A DNA stretch of 38,604 nt from Candidatus Sphingomonas excrementigallinarum. GTDB lineage: Bacteria > Pseudomonadota > Alphaproteobacteria > Sphingomonadales > Sphingomonadaceae. The notes beneath the pieces are model-generated. The model saw nothing but the letters and a program-made list of their open reading frames with translations, made no database searches and was not told the DNA's origin. The DNA lies in the NCBI GenBank assembly GCA_019112965.1, contig DXIH01000193.1:1-38604 (forward strand), written 5' to 3'. Both the position numbers and the translations under genes were made by a program. This document shows positions 8,444 through 18,413 of the stretch, one piece after another (position 1 is the stretch's first letter; each line of letters starts with the position of its first letter).

Positions 8444-9223
8444 CTATCGCCGCCGCCCCTTCTTCGCTGGCACAGGCGGAGCCGCCACCGCAACCACCGG
8501 CACCGGCGGCTGGCTCGTCACCACGACTTTCAACGGGTCGCGTATTCCAGGCTCCGCCGGAAACTGCGCCCGCGCCTTGGCAAAGATCGCCCGCGCCTGC
8601 GCCGCACCCGGTTCGCTGGGGCTGGTCCCGACCCAGCGCCAGTGCCAGGGTTCCCACTTCACCCTTTGCTTGTTGCCCGCCGGAAAACTCATTTCGAAGC
8701 CGAAGCGTCGTGCATTCGCGATCAGCCATCGCGCCGCCGGAGAGGCGGCCATGCACGCCTCCGCATCGGGGCAGCCATGCGCCGGGCGCACCGCGAAGTC
8801 GATCGCATAGCCAGTCGCATGCTCGCTATGTCCCGCAGGCGCGACCGATATGGCGCGCTCGGCAGCGGAGACGCCCCGGTCGCGGCAGAAGATGTTGCGC
8901 TGGCGGGCGACCTCGCGGTGGCAGGACAGGCCACGCAATGTGCCGCCGACCGACGGATCGGCCTTTGCCGCATCGAGCAGCCGCTGCAGATCGCCCAGCA
9001 TCGCCCGGTGCACCCGGCAATAGGGTTTCAGCCCGAAACCGGCGGGGGCGGGTACGATGTCCTGCGGCGGCGCGTCGCCATAAGGGAAATGCCCCGCCAC
9101 CCGGCCATCGGGCCCTGGCGGCGGCAGCGCGCCATCGCAGGACTGCGCCTGGACCGCGACGGGCAGGGCGGCGAAGATCAGCAGCGCCAGAAAGCGCAGG
9201 AACGCGGCAGGAGCGGTCGGCAT
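8444..9223 (-). CDS. D-alanyl-D-alanine carboxypeptidase, VanY-like (M15)
   Basis: A 259-residue exported protein. Residues 1-27 are a signal peptide (FLRFLALLIFAALPVAVQAQ). The zinc peptidase signature is clear: SEHATGYAID with His135 and Asp142 as ligands, and EPWHW with catalytic Glu191 and ligand His194. It should trim D-Ala from peptidoglycan stem peptides in the periplasm. Several cysteines (C29, C69, C101, C113, C151, C157) could form disulfides. The C-terminus is a low-complexity Pro/Val/Ala tail ending KKGRRR. The start at 9223 overlaps by three bases with nothing essential on the opposite strand; the divergent RluA gene begins 49 bp away. Confidence 0.88.
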   Translation of the reverse strand: MPTAPAAFLRFLALLIFAALPVAVQAQSCDGALPPPGPDGRVAGHFPYGDAPPQDIVPAPAGFGLKPYCRVHRAMLGDLQRLLDAAKADPSVGGTLRGLSCHREVARQRNIFCRDRGVSAAERAISVAPAGHSEHATGYAIDFAVRPAHGCPDAEACMAASPAARWLIANARRFGFEMSFPAGNKQRVKWEPWHWRWVGTSPSEPGAAQARAIFAKARAQFPAEPGIRDPLKVVVTSQPPVPVVAVAAPPVPAKKGRRR

Positions 9224-9272
9224 GACGCGCGCGCCTCTGGCATGTCGGCGCGCACGGTGGCAAGGGAGCGCG

Positions 9273-9914
9273 ATGCACGGAGATCGCGTTCTATTCATCG
9301 ACGGCGAAGCGCTGGTAATCGACAAACCGGCGGGCTTGCCCGTGGATCGGCCCCGCAACGGGTCGATCAGCCTCGAAAACCATCTGGAATCGCTGAAGTT
9401 CGGCTTCAAGCGCTGGCCGCATGCAGTCCATCGGCTCGACCGCGACACCAGCGGTTGCCTCCTCCTGTCGCGCAACCCGAAGGCCCATGCCCGTTTCCAG
9501 CAGGCGTTCGAGGGCGGCTTGGTCGAAAAGCGCTATCTGGCGGTGCTGAACGGTCTGGTCGAGGGGGAGGGCATGATCGACCTTCCGCTCGCCAAGGTGT
9601 CGACGATCGAGGAAGGCTGGCGGATGGTCGCCGATCCTTCGGGCAAGTCGGCGCGAACCGGCTGGCGCGCGCTGCGTCATGAGGATGGGCGTACGCTGGT
9701 CGAGTTCCGCCCCGAAACGGGGCGCACGCATCAGATTCGCGTCCATGCCGCCACCGGGCTTGGAGCGCCGGTCGTCGGCGATTTGGTGTATGGCGCGGGC
9801 GAGCCGGGGGGCATGTTGCTTCACGCCGCCAGCCTGACCGTGCCGCGCGGCGAGAAGGACCCGATCGTCGCCGAAGCGCCGACGCCGGAACGCTTCGGCA
9901 TCTTCCAGAATTAG
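9273..9914 (+). CDS. RluA family RNA pseudouridine synthase
   Basis: A 213-residue enzyme from the ATG at 9273, which has a CAAGGGAG ribosome site; the frame extends upstream but into the VanY-like gene's start. The catalytic motif HRLDRDTSG has Asp56, and the later RPETGRTHQIRVH motif is the RluA-family uridine pocket. It has no S4 RNA-binding domain, as in RluA and the tRNA/rRNA single-domain members. It converts specific uridines in RNA to pseudouridine; the target position cannot be told here. It is followed by arfB after 11 bp, so the two are likely co-transcribed. Confidence 0.92.
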   Translation: MHGDRVLFIDGEALVIDKPAGLPVDRPRNGSISLENHLESLKFGFKRWPHAVHRLDRDTSGCLLLSRNPKAHARFQQAFEGGLVEKRYLAVLNGLVEGEGMIDLPLAKVSTIEEGWRMVADPSGKSARTGWRALRHEDGRTLVEFRPETGRTHQIRVHAATGLGAPVVGDLVYGAGEPGGMLLHAASLTVPRGEKDPIVAEAPTPERFGIFQN

Positions 9915-9925
9915 GCGACCCGGCG

Positions 9926-10351
9926 ATGGCGCTGATCCCCGTCACCCGCGCCATCGCGATCGACGAGCGCGAGATCGCCGAGAGCTTTACCCGCGCCTCC
10001 GGGCCGGGTGGGCAGCATGTCAACACGACCGACAGCGCGGTGCTGCTGCGCTTCGACGTGGGCGGCTCGCCCAGCCTGCCCGAGGCGGTGAAGCTGCGTC
10101 TGGCGGTGCTGGCGGGACAGCGGCTGAGCAAGGACGGGGTCCTGACCCTGCGTGCGGATGCCAGTCGGTCGCAGGAAATGAACCGGCGCGAGGTGCGCGA
10201 GCGGCTGATCGACCTGATCCGCGAAGCGACGATCGTGCCGAAGAAGCGGCGGCCGACCAAGCCGACCCGTGCGTCGCAGACGCGGCGGGTCGATGCCAAG
10301 AAAGGGCGGGCGCAGGTCAAGGCGGGCAGGGGGAAGGTTCGGTTCGACTGA
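9926..10351 (+). CDS. arfB: Ribosome rescue peptidyl-tRNA hydrolase ArfB
   Basis: A 141-residue protein with the release-factor GGQ motif near residues 28-30 (RASGPGGQHVNTTDSAVLLRF) and a Lys/Arg-rich C-terminal tail (PKKRRPTKPTRASQTRR...KKGRAQ). This pairing is diagnostic of ArfB (YaeJ), which puts its basic tail in the empty mRNA channel of stalled ribosomes and hydrolyses the peptidyl-tRNA. It lies 11 bp after the pseudouridine synthase gene, with which it probably forms an operon. Confidence 0.95.
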   Translation: MALIPVTRAIAIDEREIAESFTRASGPGGQHVNTTDSAVLLRFDVGGSPSLPEAVKLRLAVLAGQRLSKDGVLTLRADASRSQEMNRREVRERLIDLIREATIVPKKRRPTKPTRASQTRRVDAKKGRAQVKAGRGKVRFD

Positions 10352-10378
10352 CGTTCGGGGTGTCGGGGCGTGGGTCGT

Positions 10379-10466
10379 GGCCTTCGACTTCGCGCAGGCT
10401 GAACGGCGTAAGTGGTTTTGGGCCTCCTTACCCCACCTCCGTTCAGCCTGAGCGAAGTCGAAGGCC
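10379..10466. repeat. Intergenic palindromic repeat, family C copy 3
   Basis: Arms GGCCTTCGACTTCGCGCAGG and CCTGAGCGAAGTCGAAGGCC around a variable middle. It lies between the converging 3' ends of arfB and the small lipoprotein gene, as do the other two family C copies at their sites. Confidence 0.9.
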
Positions 10467-10483
10467 ACGCGCAAACCTCGCCC

Positions 10484-10518
10484 AAAGAAAAACGGGCCGA
10501 CGATCCCTCGTCGACCCG
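10484..10518 (-). terminator. Rho-independent terminator of the lipoprotein gene
   Basis: On the minus strand CGGGTCGACGA-GGGA-TCGTCGGCCCG folds into an 11-position stem with one mismatch, followed by TTTTTCTTT. It lies 28 bases past the lipoprotein stop codon. Confidence 0.85.
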
Positions 10519-10545
10519 CTTCCAAATTCCCGAAGGATAAAGCCC

Positions 10546-10923
10546 TTAGCGGCGGACATCCTCGCCCGCGCGGACCAGCGCGTTGCCGGTCGCTTCGCGC
10601 GCTTTGGCCGTGCCGTTCTCGATCTTGTCCCCGGCGCGGTCCAGGCCACGATCGATATTGTCGCCCGCACGATCCGCCTGGGCGGCGGCACGATCCCCGG
10701 CGCGGTCGAGCTTGGCGCCCGCCTTGTCCATGGCGTTCTCGGCGGAGTTCAGTGCCTTGGCGGTCGCCGCCTCGACATCGTCCGAGGCGTTCTGCGTCGT
10801 CGCCTTGACGTCGGAGCCGATGGCGTCGGCAGCTTCCTTGGTCTGCTGTTGGCTGTTCTGGCTGCATGCGGCCAGCGAGATCGCGGCGGCGCCGGTCAGG
10901 GCGAGGATCAGGGCCTTCTTCAT
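10546..10923 (-). CDS. Small lipoprotein with 11-residue repeats
   Basis: A 125-residue protein with a lipoprotein signal: MKKALILALTGAAAISLAAC, lipobox LAAC, lipidated Cys20. The start has a GGGAG ribosome site. The mature part is very hydrophilic and Ala/Asp/Lys-rich. DRAGD recurs at residues 73, 84 and 95, an exact 11-residue period that continues weakly to residue 117 (VRAGED). Such hendecad repeats make long amphipathic helices, as in LEA-like and apolipoprotein-like proteins. I recognise no enzyme domain. It may be a stress-related envelope lipoprotein (inference). It is divergent from sahR, about 98 bp from the SahR operator. Confidence 0.82.
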   Translation of the reverse strand: MKKALILALTGAAAISLAACSQNSQQQTKEAADAIGSDVKATTQNASDDVEAATAKALNSAENAMDKAGAKLDRAGDRAAAQADRAGDNIDRGLDRAGDKIENGTAKAREATGNALVRAGEDVRR

Positions 10924-11020
10924 GGCAAACACTCCCGTTTCAAATCTATGATCGGCGTGCCAACGCAGATTATCCGTTTCGGGTCCGTGTCGGCTGAAAT
11001 GAGTTCGCTCCGTTGACCGC

Positions 11021-11040
11021 ATATAAAGATATCTTTATAT
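11021..11040. promoter_or_regulatory. Perfect 20-bp palindrome, predicted SahR operator
   Basis: ATATAAAGATATCTTTATAT reads the same on both strands and ends 8 bases before the sahR start codon. ArsR-family repressors bind AT-rich dyads of this form at their own promoters. In this GC-rich genome a perfect 20-bp AT palindrome is unlikely by chance. It probably mediates feedback control of sahR-metF-metH1-metH2 and could also affect the divergent lipoprotein gene. Confidence 0.82.
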
Positions 11041-11048
11041 CGTGATCC

Positions 11049-12011
11049 ATGGCGAACGCGCTCGAAATCTTTCGCGCTCTGGGCGATCCGACGCGGCTGC
11101 GCATCCTGGCGCTGCTCCGCTCGATGGAGCTGTCGGTGGGCGAGCTGGCACAGGTGCTGGGCCAGAGCCAGCCGCGCGTCAGCCGCCATGTGAAGATTTT
11201 GGTCGATGCCGAACTGGCCGAACGCCGCAAGGAAGGCAGCTGGGTCTTCGTGGCGCTGGGCGATCGCGAGGCGGTGGAGCCGATGACGGCGGCGCTCGAT
11301 CGCTGGACAGCGGAGACACCCGACCCCTGGGTGGTGGCGGACGTCGCGCGGCTGGCGGCGGTTCGCGCCGACCGGGCGGCGAGTGCGGCGGCCTGGTTCG
11401 AGGATCATGCGGGCGAGTGGGATGCGATCCGCTCGCTCCATGTCGCGGACAGCGAGATCGAGGAGGCGATGGCGGGCCTGATCGGTGAGGGTCATCTGGG
11501 CACGCTGATCGACATCGGCACCGGCACCGGGCGGATGCTGGAGCTGTTCGGCGACCGCGCCGACGCGGCGCTGGGCATCGACCGTTCGTCCGAGATGCTA
11601 CGGCTGGCCCGCGCGAAACTGCACGGGCGCGCCAATACCGAGCTGCGCCAGGCGGACCTCTACGCCCTGCCCATGGGCGACGGTGCGGCGGATATCGCGA
11701 TCCTGCACCATGTCCTCCACTTCGCGCAGCAGCCGGGCGCGGCGATCGCCGAGGCCGCGCGGGTGCTGGGGCCGGGCGGGCGGCTGCTGATCGCCGATTT
11801 CGCGCCGCACGACCGCGAGGAGCTGCGGCAAAAGGCCGCGCATAGCCGTCTGGGCTTTGGCGACGAACAAATGGCCAGCTGGTTCGGCCCCGCCGGGCTG
11901 ACGCTGGCCGAGACCGAGACGCTGGAGGGCGGCGAACTGACCGTCAAGCTCTGGCTGGGGATGAAAAAGGGGCTGCGGCCCGTCGAGACGAATAGGGTGA
12001 AGGCGGCATGA
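11049..12011 (+). CDS. sahR: SahR-type regulator: ArsR helix-turn-helix fused to a SAM-methylase-like domain
   Basis: A 320-residue fusion. Residues 1-85 are an ArsR winged helix (ALGDPTRLRILALL, GELAQVLGQSQPRVSRHVKIL, EGSWVFVAL) without the Cys metal site of metal sensors. From about residue 150 there is a Rossmann methyltransferase domain with motif I LIDIGTGTGRMLELF and LHHVLHFAQQPGAAIAEAARVLGPGGRLLIADF. This architecture matches SahR, in which the methylase-like domain senses S-adenosylhomocysteine and the protein represses SAM-cycle genes. The position at the head of metF and metH fits. No convincing ribosome site precedes the ATG; the operator occupies that stretch. A catalytically active methyltransferase cannot be excluded. 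Confidence 0.88.
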   Translation: MANALEIFRALGDPTRLRILALLRSMELSVGELAQVLGQSQPRVSRHVKILVDAELAERRKEGSWVFVALGDREAVEPMTAALDRWTAETPDPWVVADVARLAAVRADRAASAAAWFEDHAGEWDAIRSLHVADSEIEEAMAGLIGEGHLGTLIDIGTGTGRMLELFGDRADAALGIDRSSEMLRLARAKLHGRANTELRQADLYALPMGDGAADIAILHHVLHFAQQPGAAIAEAARVLGPGGRLLIADFAPHDREELRQKAAHSRLGFGDEQMASWFGPAGLTLAETETLEGGELTVKLWLGMKKGLRPVETNRVKAA

Positions 12012-12949
12012 CGAACACGATCCTGACGCGGGCCGAGGCCGCGCTGGCGCATGACGAACCTCTGTTCGCCGATGTCGGGGGCGACATCGCGGTCAGCTTT
12101 GAGTTCTTCCCGCCCAAGACGGAGAAGATGGACGCGCAGCTATGGGATGCGATCCGTACGCTGGAGCCGCTCGATCCGCGTTTCGTCTCGGTGACGTACG
12201 GCGCGGGCGGATCGACCCGTGAGCGGACCCATGCGACGGTGGCGCGGATTCAGCGCGAGACGACGATGGACGCCGCTGCGCACCTCACCTGTGTCGAGGC
12301 GACCCGCGAGGAGATCGACCAGATCGCAAACGAATATTGGGCGGCGGGCGTGCGCCATATCGTGGCGCTGCGCGGCGATCCCCCCGCCGAGGGCGCGCGC
12401 TTCGTCAGCCATCCGGGCGGCTATGAGAATGCCGCCGATCTGGTCGCGGGCCTCAAGAAGCTGCACCCGTTCGAGATTTCGGTCGCGGCCTATCCCGAAT
12501 GCCACCCGGAATCGACCGACAAGCGGGCCGATATCGATAATCTGAAGCGCAAGATCGACGCAGGGGCGACCCGCGCGATCACGCAATTCTTCTTCTCGCC
12601 CGAAGCCTATTTCCGGTTCCGCGACGATGCGGCGGCTGCGGGCATCACCGCCGAGATCGTGCCGGGCATCCTGCCGGTGTCGAACGTCGCGCAGACCCGC
12701 AAGTTCGCCGCCATGTGCGGGGCGAGCATCCCCGACTGGATGGACCGCCTGTTCGAAGGGCTGGACGATCATCCCGGCGCGCGCCAGCTGGTCGCCGCGA
12801 CCATCGCCGCCGAGATGTGCCGTCGGCTGTATGCGGGTGGGGTGAAGGGCTTCCACTTCTATACCCTCAACCGCGCCGAACTGGCCTATGCGATCAGCCA
12901 TTTGCTGGGCGTGCGGGGGAAGAAGGCCGAGGCGGTCGCGGCGGCGTGA
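12008..12949 (+). CDS. metF: 5,10-methylenetetrahydrofolate reductase MetF
   Basis: A 313-residue TIM-barrel flavoprotein. Recognisable segments are VSFEFFPPKTEKM, VTYGAGGSTRERTHATV, AHLTCVEATREEI, IVALRGDPP, AAYPECHPES and GATRAITQFFFSPEAYFRF, with the FHFYTLNRAEL end. It reduces 5,10-CH2-THF to 5-methyl-THF with FAD, feeding methyl groups to MetH. Its ATG overlaps the sahR stop (ATGA), so the two are translationally coupled. Length is normal. Confidence 0.96.
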   Translation: MTNTILTRAEAALAHDEPLFADVGGDIAVSFEFFPPKTEKMDAQLWDAIRTLEPLDPRFVSVTYGAGGSTRERTHATVARIQRETTMDAAAHLTCVEATREEIDQIANEYWAAGVRHIVALRGDPPAEGARFVSHPGGYENAADLVAGLKKLHPFEISVAAYPECHPESTDKRADIDNLKRKIDAGATRAITQFFFSPEAYFRFRDDAAAAGITAEIVPGILPVSNVAQTRKFAAMCGASIPDWMDRLFEGLDDHPGARQLVAATIAAEMCRRLYAGGVKGFHFYTLNRAELAYAISHLLGVRGKKAEAVAAA

Positions 12950-12956
12950 CGATTGG

Positions 12957-13071
12957 CCCCCTCCCGCCTGCGGGAGGGGAGTGATGAAATAGAGGGTCGG
13001 GGTTGGCGAAGGCGCATAACCCACGACCCAGGCACGCCCCTCCCGCAAGCGGGAGGGGATGGGGGAGGGCA
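12957..13071. repeat. Intergenic palindromic repeat, family B copy 1
   Basis: Two self-complementary modules, CCCCTCCCGCCTGCGGGAGGGG at the left and CCCCTCCCGCAAGCGGGAGGGG at the right, joined by about 55 bases that include GAGGGTCGGGG. It fills most of the 199-bp gap between metF and metH1 inside the methionine operon. Confidence 0.88.
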
Positions 13072-13148
13072 GGGCCACGGGCGACGACGCCTCAGGCCTC
13101 ACCACCCCCAAAAGAAACAACCGCTCGCACGCGAGCAGGAGCAAGACG

Positions 13149-14195
13149 ATGACGACCCGCGACACCTTCCTCGCCGAAGCGGCCAAGCGCATCCTGATTA
13201 CCGACGGCGCGTTCGGCACCGAGATCCAGAACTGGAAGCTGGACGAGGCGGCCTATGCGGGCACGCTGGGGCTGACCCATGACCAGAAAGGCAATAACGA
13301 CATCCTGGCGCTGACCAAGCCGGAGGTGCCCGAGGCGATCCACCGCGCCTATTTCGAGGCCGGGGCGGACATTGCCGAAACCAACACCTTCTCGGCCAAC
13401 CGGATCAGCCAGGCCGATTATGGCGCCGAGCATCTGGTGCGCGAGATCAATGTCGAGAGCGCGAAGCTCGCCCGCCGCCTCGCCGACGAATATCAGGCCA
13501 AGGACGGCCGCCCCCGCTTCGTCGCGGGCGCGATCGGGCCGACCAATAAGACGCTGTCGCTCTCGCCCGACGTCAACGATCCCGGCTATCGCGAGATCGA
13601 CTTCGACTATCTGAAGGATGTCTACCGCGAGCAGATCGACGCGCTGGTCGAGGGCGGCGCGGACTTCATCCTGATCGAGACGGTGTTCGACACGCTCAAC
13701 GCCAAGGCCGGGATCATGGCGACGATCGAGGCGGGCGAGACGCTGGGCCGCGACATCCCGATCATGCTGTCGATGACGCTGACCGACCTGTCGGGCCGCA
13801 ACCTGTCGGGCCATACGGTCGAGGCCTTCTGGCACGCGGTGCGCCATGCCAAGCCGGTGACGATCGGGCTGAACTGCTCGTTCGGCGCGGAGCAGCTGCG
13901 CCCGCATGTGAAGACGCTGAGCGAAATCTGCGACACGCTCATCATGATCTACCCCAATGCCGGTCTGCCCAACGAGCTGGGTGCCTATGACGAGGCGCCC
14001 GTCACCACCGCCGGCCTCGTCGGCGAGTGGGCGGTCGAGGGGCAGGTCAATGTGCTGGGCGGCTGCTGCGGCTCGACGCCGGCGCATATCAAGGCGATCG
14101 CCGACAAGGTGCGGGGCATGACGCCGCGCTCCATCCCGACCCCGCCGGTCGTCACCCGCCTCGCCGGGCTGGAGCCGTTCACCATGGCGGCCTGA
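13149..14195 (+). CDS. metH: Methionine synthase, homocysteine-binding half (split MetH, part 1)
   Basis: A 348-residue protein equal to the N-terminal homocysteine methyltransferase barrel of MetH. The zinc ligands are Cys243 (LNCSFGAEQLRPHV), Cys306 and Cys307 (LGGCCGST), against 247, 310 and 311 in E. coli MetH. ITDGAFGTEIQ and ETNTFSANR are further family motifs. GGAG lies in the right place before the ATG at 13149. It ends just after the domain (PPVVTRLAGLEPFTMAA) at the linker that in one-piece MetH joins the folate domain. It must work with the next gene's product to transfer the methyl group to homocysteine. Confidence 0.95.
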   Translation: MTTRDTFLAEAAKRILITDGAFGTEIQNWKLDEAAYAGTLGLTHDQKGNNDILALTKPEVPEAIHRAYFEAGADIAETNTFSANRISQADYGAEHLVREINVESAKLARRLADEYQAKDGRPRFVAGAIGPTNKTLSLSPDVNDPGYREIDFDYLKDVYREQIDALVEGGADFILIETVFDTLNAKAGIMATIEAGETLGRDIPIMLSMTLTDLSGRNLSGHTVEAFWHAVRHAKPVTIGLNCSFGAEQLRPHVKTLSEICDTLIMIYPNAGLPNELGAYDEAPVTTAGLVGEWAVEGQVNVLGGCCGSTPAHIKAIADKVRGMTPRSIPTPPVVTRLAGLEPFTMAA

Positions 14196-14204
14196 CCCTT
14201 GTAA

Positions 14205-14326
14205 TTCCTCCCCTGTAAGGGGAGGGGGACCATGCGCAGCATGGTGGAGGGGTGTCCCCCCTCTCGATAGCGTGACACCCCTCCGTCAGGGCTGCGCCCT
14301 GCCACCTCCCCTTACAGGGGAGGAAT
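14205..14326. repeat. Intergenic palindromic repeat, family A copy 2 (between metH halves)
   Basis: Arms TTCCTCCCCTGTAAGGGGAGG and CCTCCCCTTACAGGGGAGGAA flank the inner family marks CATGCGCAGCATGGTGGAGGGG and CCCTCCGTCAGGGCTGCGCCC. It occupies 122 of the 143 bases between metH1 and metH2. Its last GGGGAGG lies 15 bases before the metH2 ATG. Confidence 0.9.
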
Positions 14327-14338
14327 AGAGATCGAAAT

Positions 14339-16939
<2,601 letters not shown>

Positions 16940-17085
16940 TCTGCGGACCTGTATTCGGCAAGATATTGATCTATGAATATTTTGGCCGCCGCAATCGATA
17001 TTGGGGCTCAATTTCGGAAAGAAGGTTAACGAACTTACCCCATCTATCTGGGCATTTTGAACCATGGTAGTCGCCGTCCCACCAG

Positions 17086-18294
17086 ATGGGATGCGCTTAC
17101 CGGGGGCGTTGGGGCCTCGTCTCTATGGAGGACGGTTCAAAATTGTCGGAGGGGTATTACGACGTAGAGATCAGCAATCTCGCGTTGATCGACGCCTGTT
17201 GGGGGACGTCCGTCGCCGATCAGGTCGTCGACCATGTCCGGATGCGACTGCACCATGCCGGTCTGCGCGTCACGCAGGAAAGCGGGCGGGGTGGGTTCCG
17301 GATCGTCTGCAACCTGCGCAGGCCGGGTGTCGTCGATCATCGGAGCCTGGCCGAACTTCCCTATCAATTGTCCGCCGAGCCGATTTCGATAGAGATCGCC
17401 GCCAATCAGAAAGCGGCGGCGGTCCATGCCGTGGTTTCATGGGAATGCGATAACCTGCCGCGTTATCGCACGCCGCGCGACATCCAGTCCGATCATCAGG
17501 AACGCTGGTTCGCCATCTACAAAAGCGACATGCAGATCGCTGCCTATGTCTTCCGCTGCATGCGCGAGGGGCGGTTGGCGCCGCATTGGCAGGCCGTGTG
17601 CGACTATCGTCAACCGGAACAGGTGCTTTATCATGAAGGGCTGATGCGGTTCAGCGACGTGAACGAGGCGCTGGCCCCTGACATCGTGTTTCCGGCGCTG
17701 GAGCGAACCGGCCTCGCATCGACCTTCGATTGGCTGATGGTGTCGCATGTGATCGGCGAGTTGGAGGGCGATCCCAAGGCGACGCTCGGTGTGAATATCT
17801 CGGCGAACTCGGCGCACCTTCGCGGCTGGTGGGGCAGCGTGATGGGCGATCTCGAAAGGCGTCCGGCGGTGGCACGGCGTCTGGTCGTGGAGATTACCGA
17901 AACCGAGCCCCTGATCCATATCGAAGACGCCGCGGTCTTTGCCCGCCGCCTGCGGGCGTGCGGTGCGGCGCTCGCACTCGACGACTTCGGGGCAGGCTAT
18001 ACGTCGATCCGCCATCTGATGCAGCTGATGCCCGCATTCGTGAAAACGGATGGTTCATTCGTCAGGCGGATCAGTCGCAACGAACTTCCCTGCGACGTGT
18101 TGCCGCACCTCATCGGCTTGATAAAGGCATTGGGGGGCACCGTGATCGTCGAGGGGGTGGAAACCCCCGGAATGGCGGACCTGGCCTATGCCAGCGGCGG
18201 GGTCTGGCAGCAGGGCTATTTTCACGGACGGCCGGACCTTGTGCGGACGGGCACCAGTTGTACGTCGCCCCGCGCATTTTTCCACGACTATTAG
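17086..18294 (+). CDS. c-di-GMP phosphodiesterase, EAL domain with degenerate GGDEF
   Basis: A 402-residue cytoplasmic protein; an ATG at 17125 is an equally good start. Residues about 25-120 look like a worn GGDEF domain: the spacing fits, but the loop reads GRGGFRIV in place of GGDEF, so it is not a cyclase. The EAL domain (about 150-395) keeps its catalytic set: E184-G-L-x-R, Asn237, Glu269 (EITET), Asp299-Asp300 (DDFGAG), Lys320 and Asp322, Glu356 and QGY at 376. It should cut c-di-GMP to pGpG. No membrane segment is present. The 146-bp upstream gap is AT-rich. It is probably transcribed alone. Confidence 0.88.
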   Translation: MGCAYRGRWGLVSMEDGSKLSEGYYDVEISNLALIDACWGTSVADQVVDHVRMRLHHAGLRVTQESGRGGFRIVCNLRRPGVVDHRSLAELPYQLSAEPISIEIAANQKAAAVHAVVSWECDNLPRYRTPRDIQSDHQERWFAIYKSDMQIAAYVFRCMREGRLAPHWQAVCDYRQPEQVLYHEGLMRFSDVNEALAPDIVFPALERTGLASTFDWLMVSHVIGELEGDPKATLGVNISANSAHLRGWWGSVMGDLERRPAVARRLVVEITETEPLIHIEDAAVFARRLRACGAALALDDFGAGYTSIRHLMQLMPAFVKTDGSFVRRISRNELPCDVLPHLIGLIKALGGTVIVEGVETPGMADLAYASGGVWQQGYFHGRPDLVRTGTSCTSPRAFFHDY

Positions 18295-18413
18295 GAACCA
18301 TGCCGGAAATGGAAGAATTGATCCGCATCAATAAACGGCTAAACATATAGTAAGTTATTGGTAAATAATCTATTTTTCGGAACGGTGATAGTGGTGCCGC
18401 GTTACGGCATCCC

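Noticed and set aside
12957..13148. SAM or SAH riboswitch between metF and metH1
   Set aside because: The structure here is explained by a family B repeat, and I could not see the core of a known SAM or SAH switch. A covariance-model search would be decisive.
17026..17039. Possible CtrA site before the EAL gene (TTAACGAACTTACC)
   Set aside because: The halves are TTAA and TTAC five bases apart, where CtrA needs seven; too weak to list.
18300..18350. A 16-codon open frame starting MPEMEELIRI after the EAL gene
   Set aside because: Too short, no ribosome site, and it lies in AT-rich spacer; nothing supports it as a gene.
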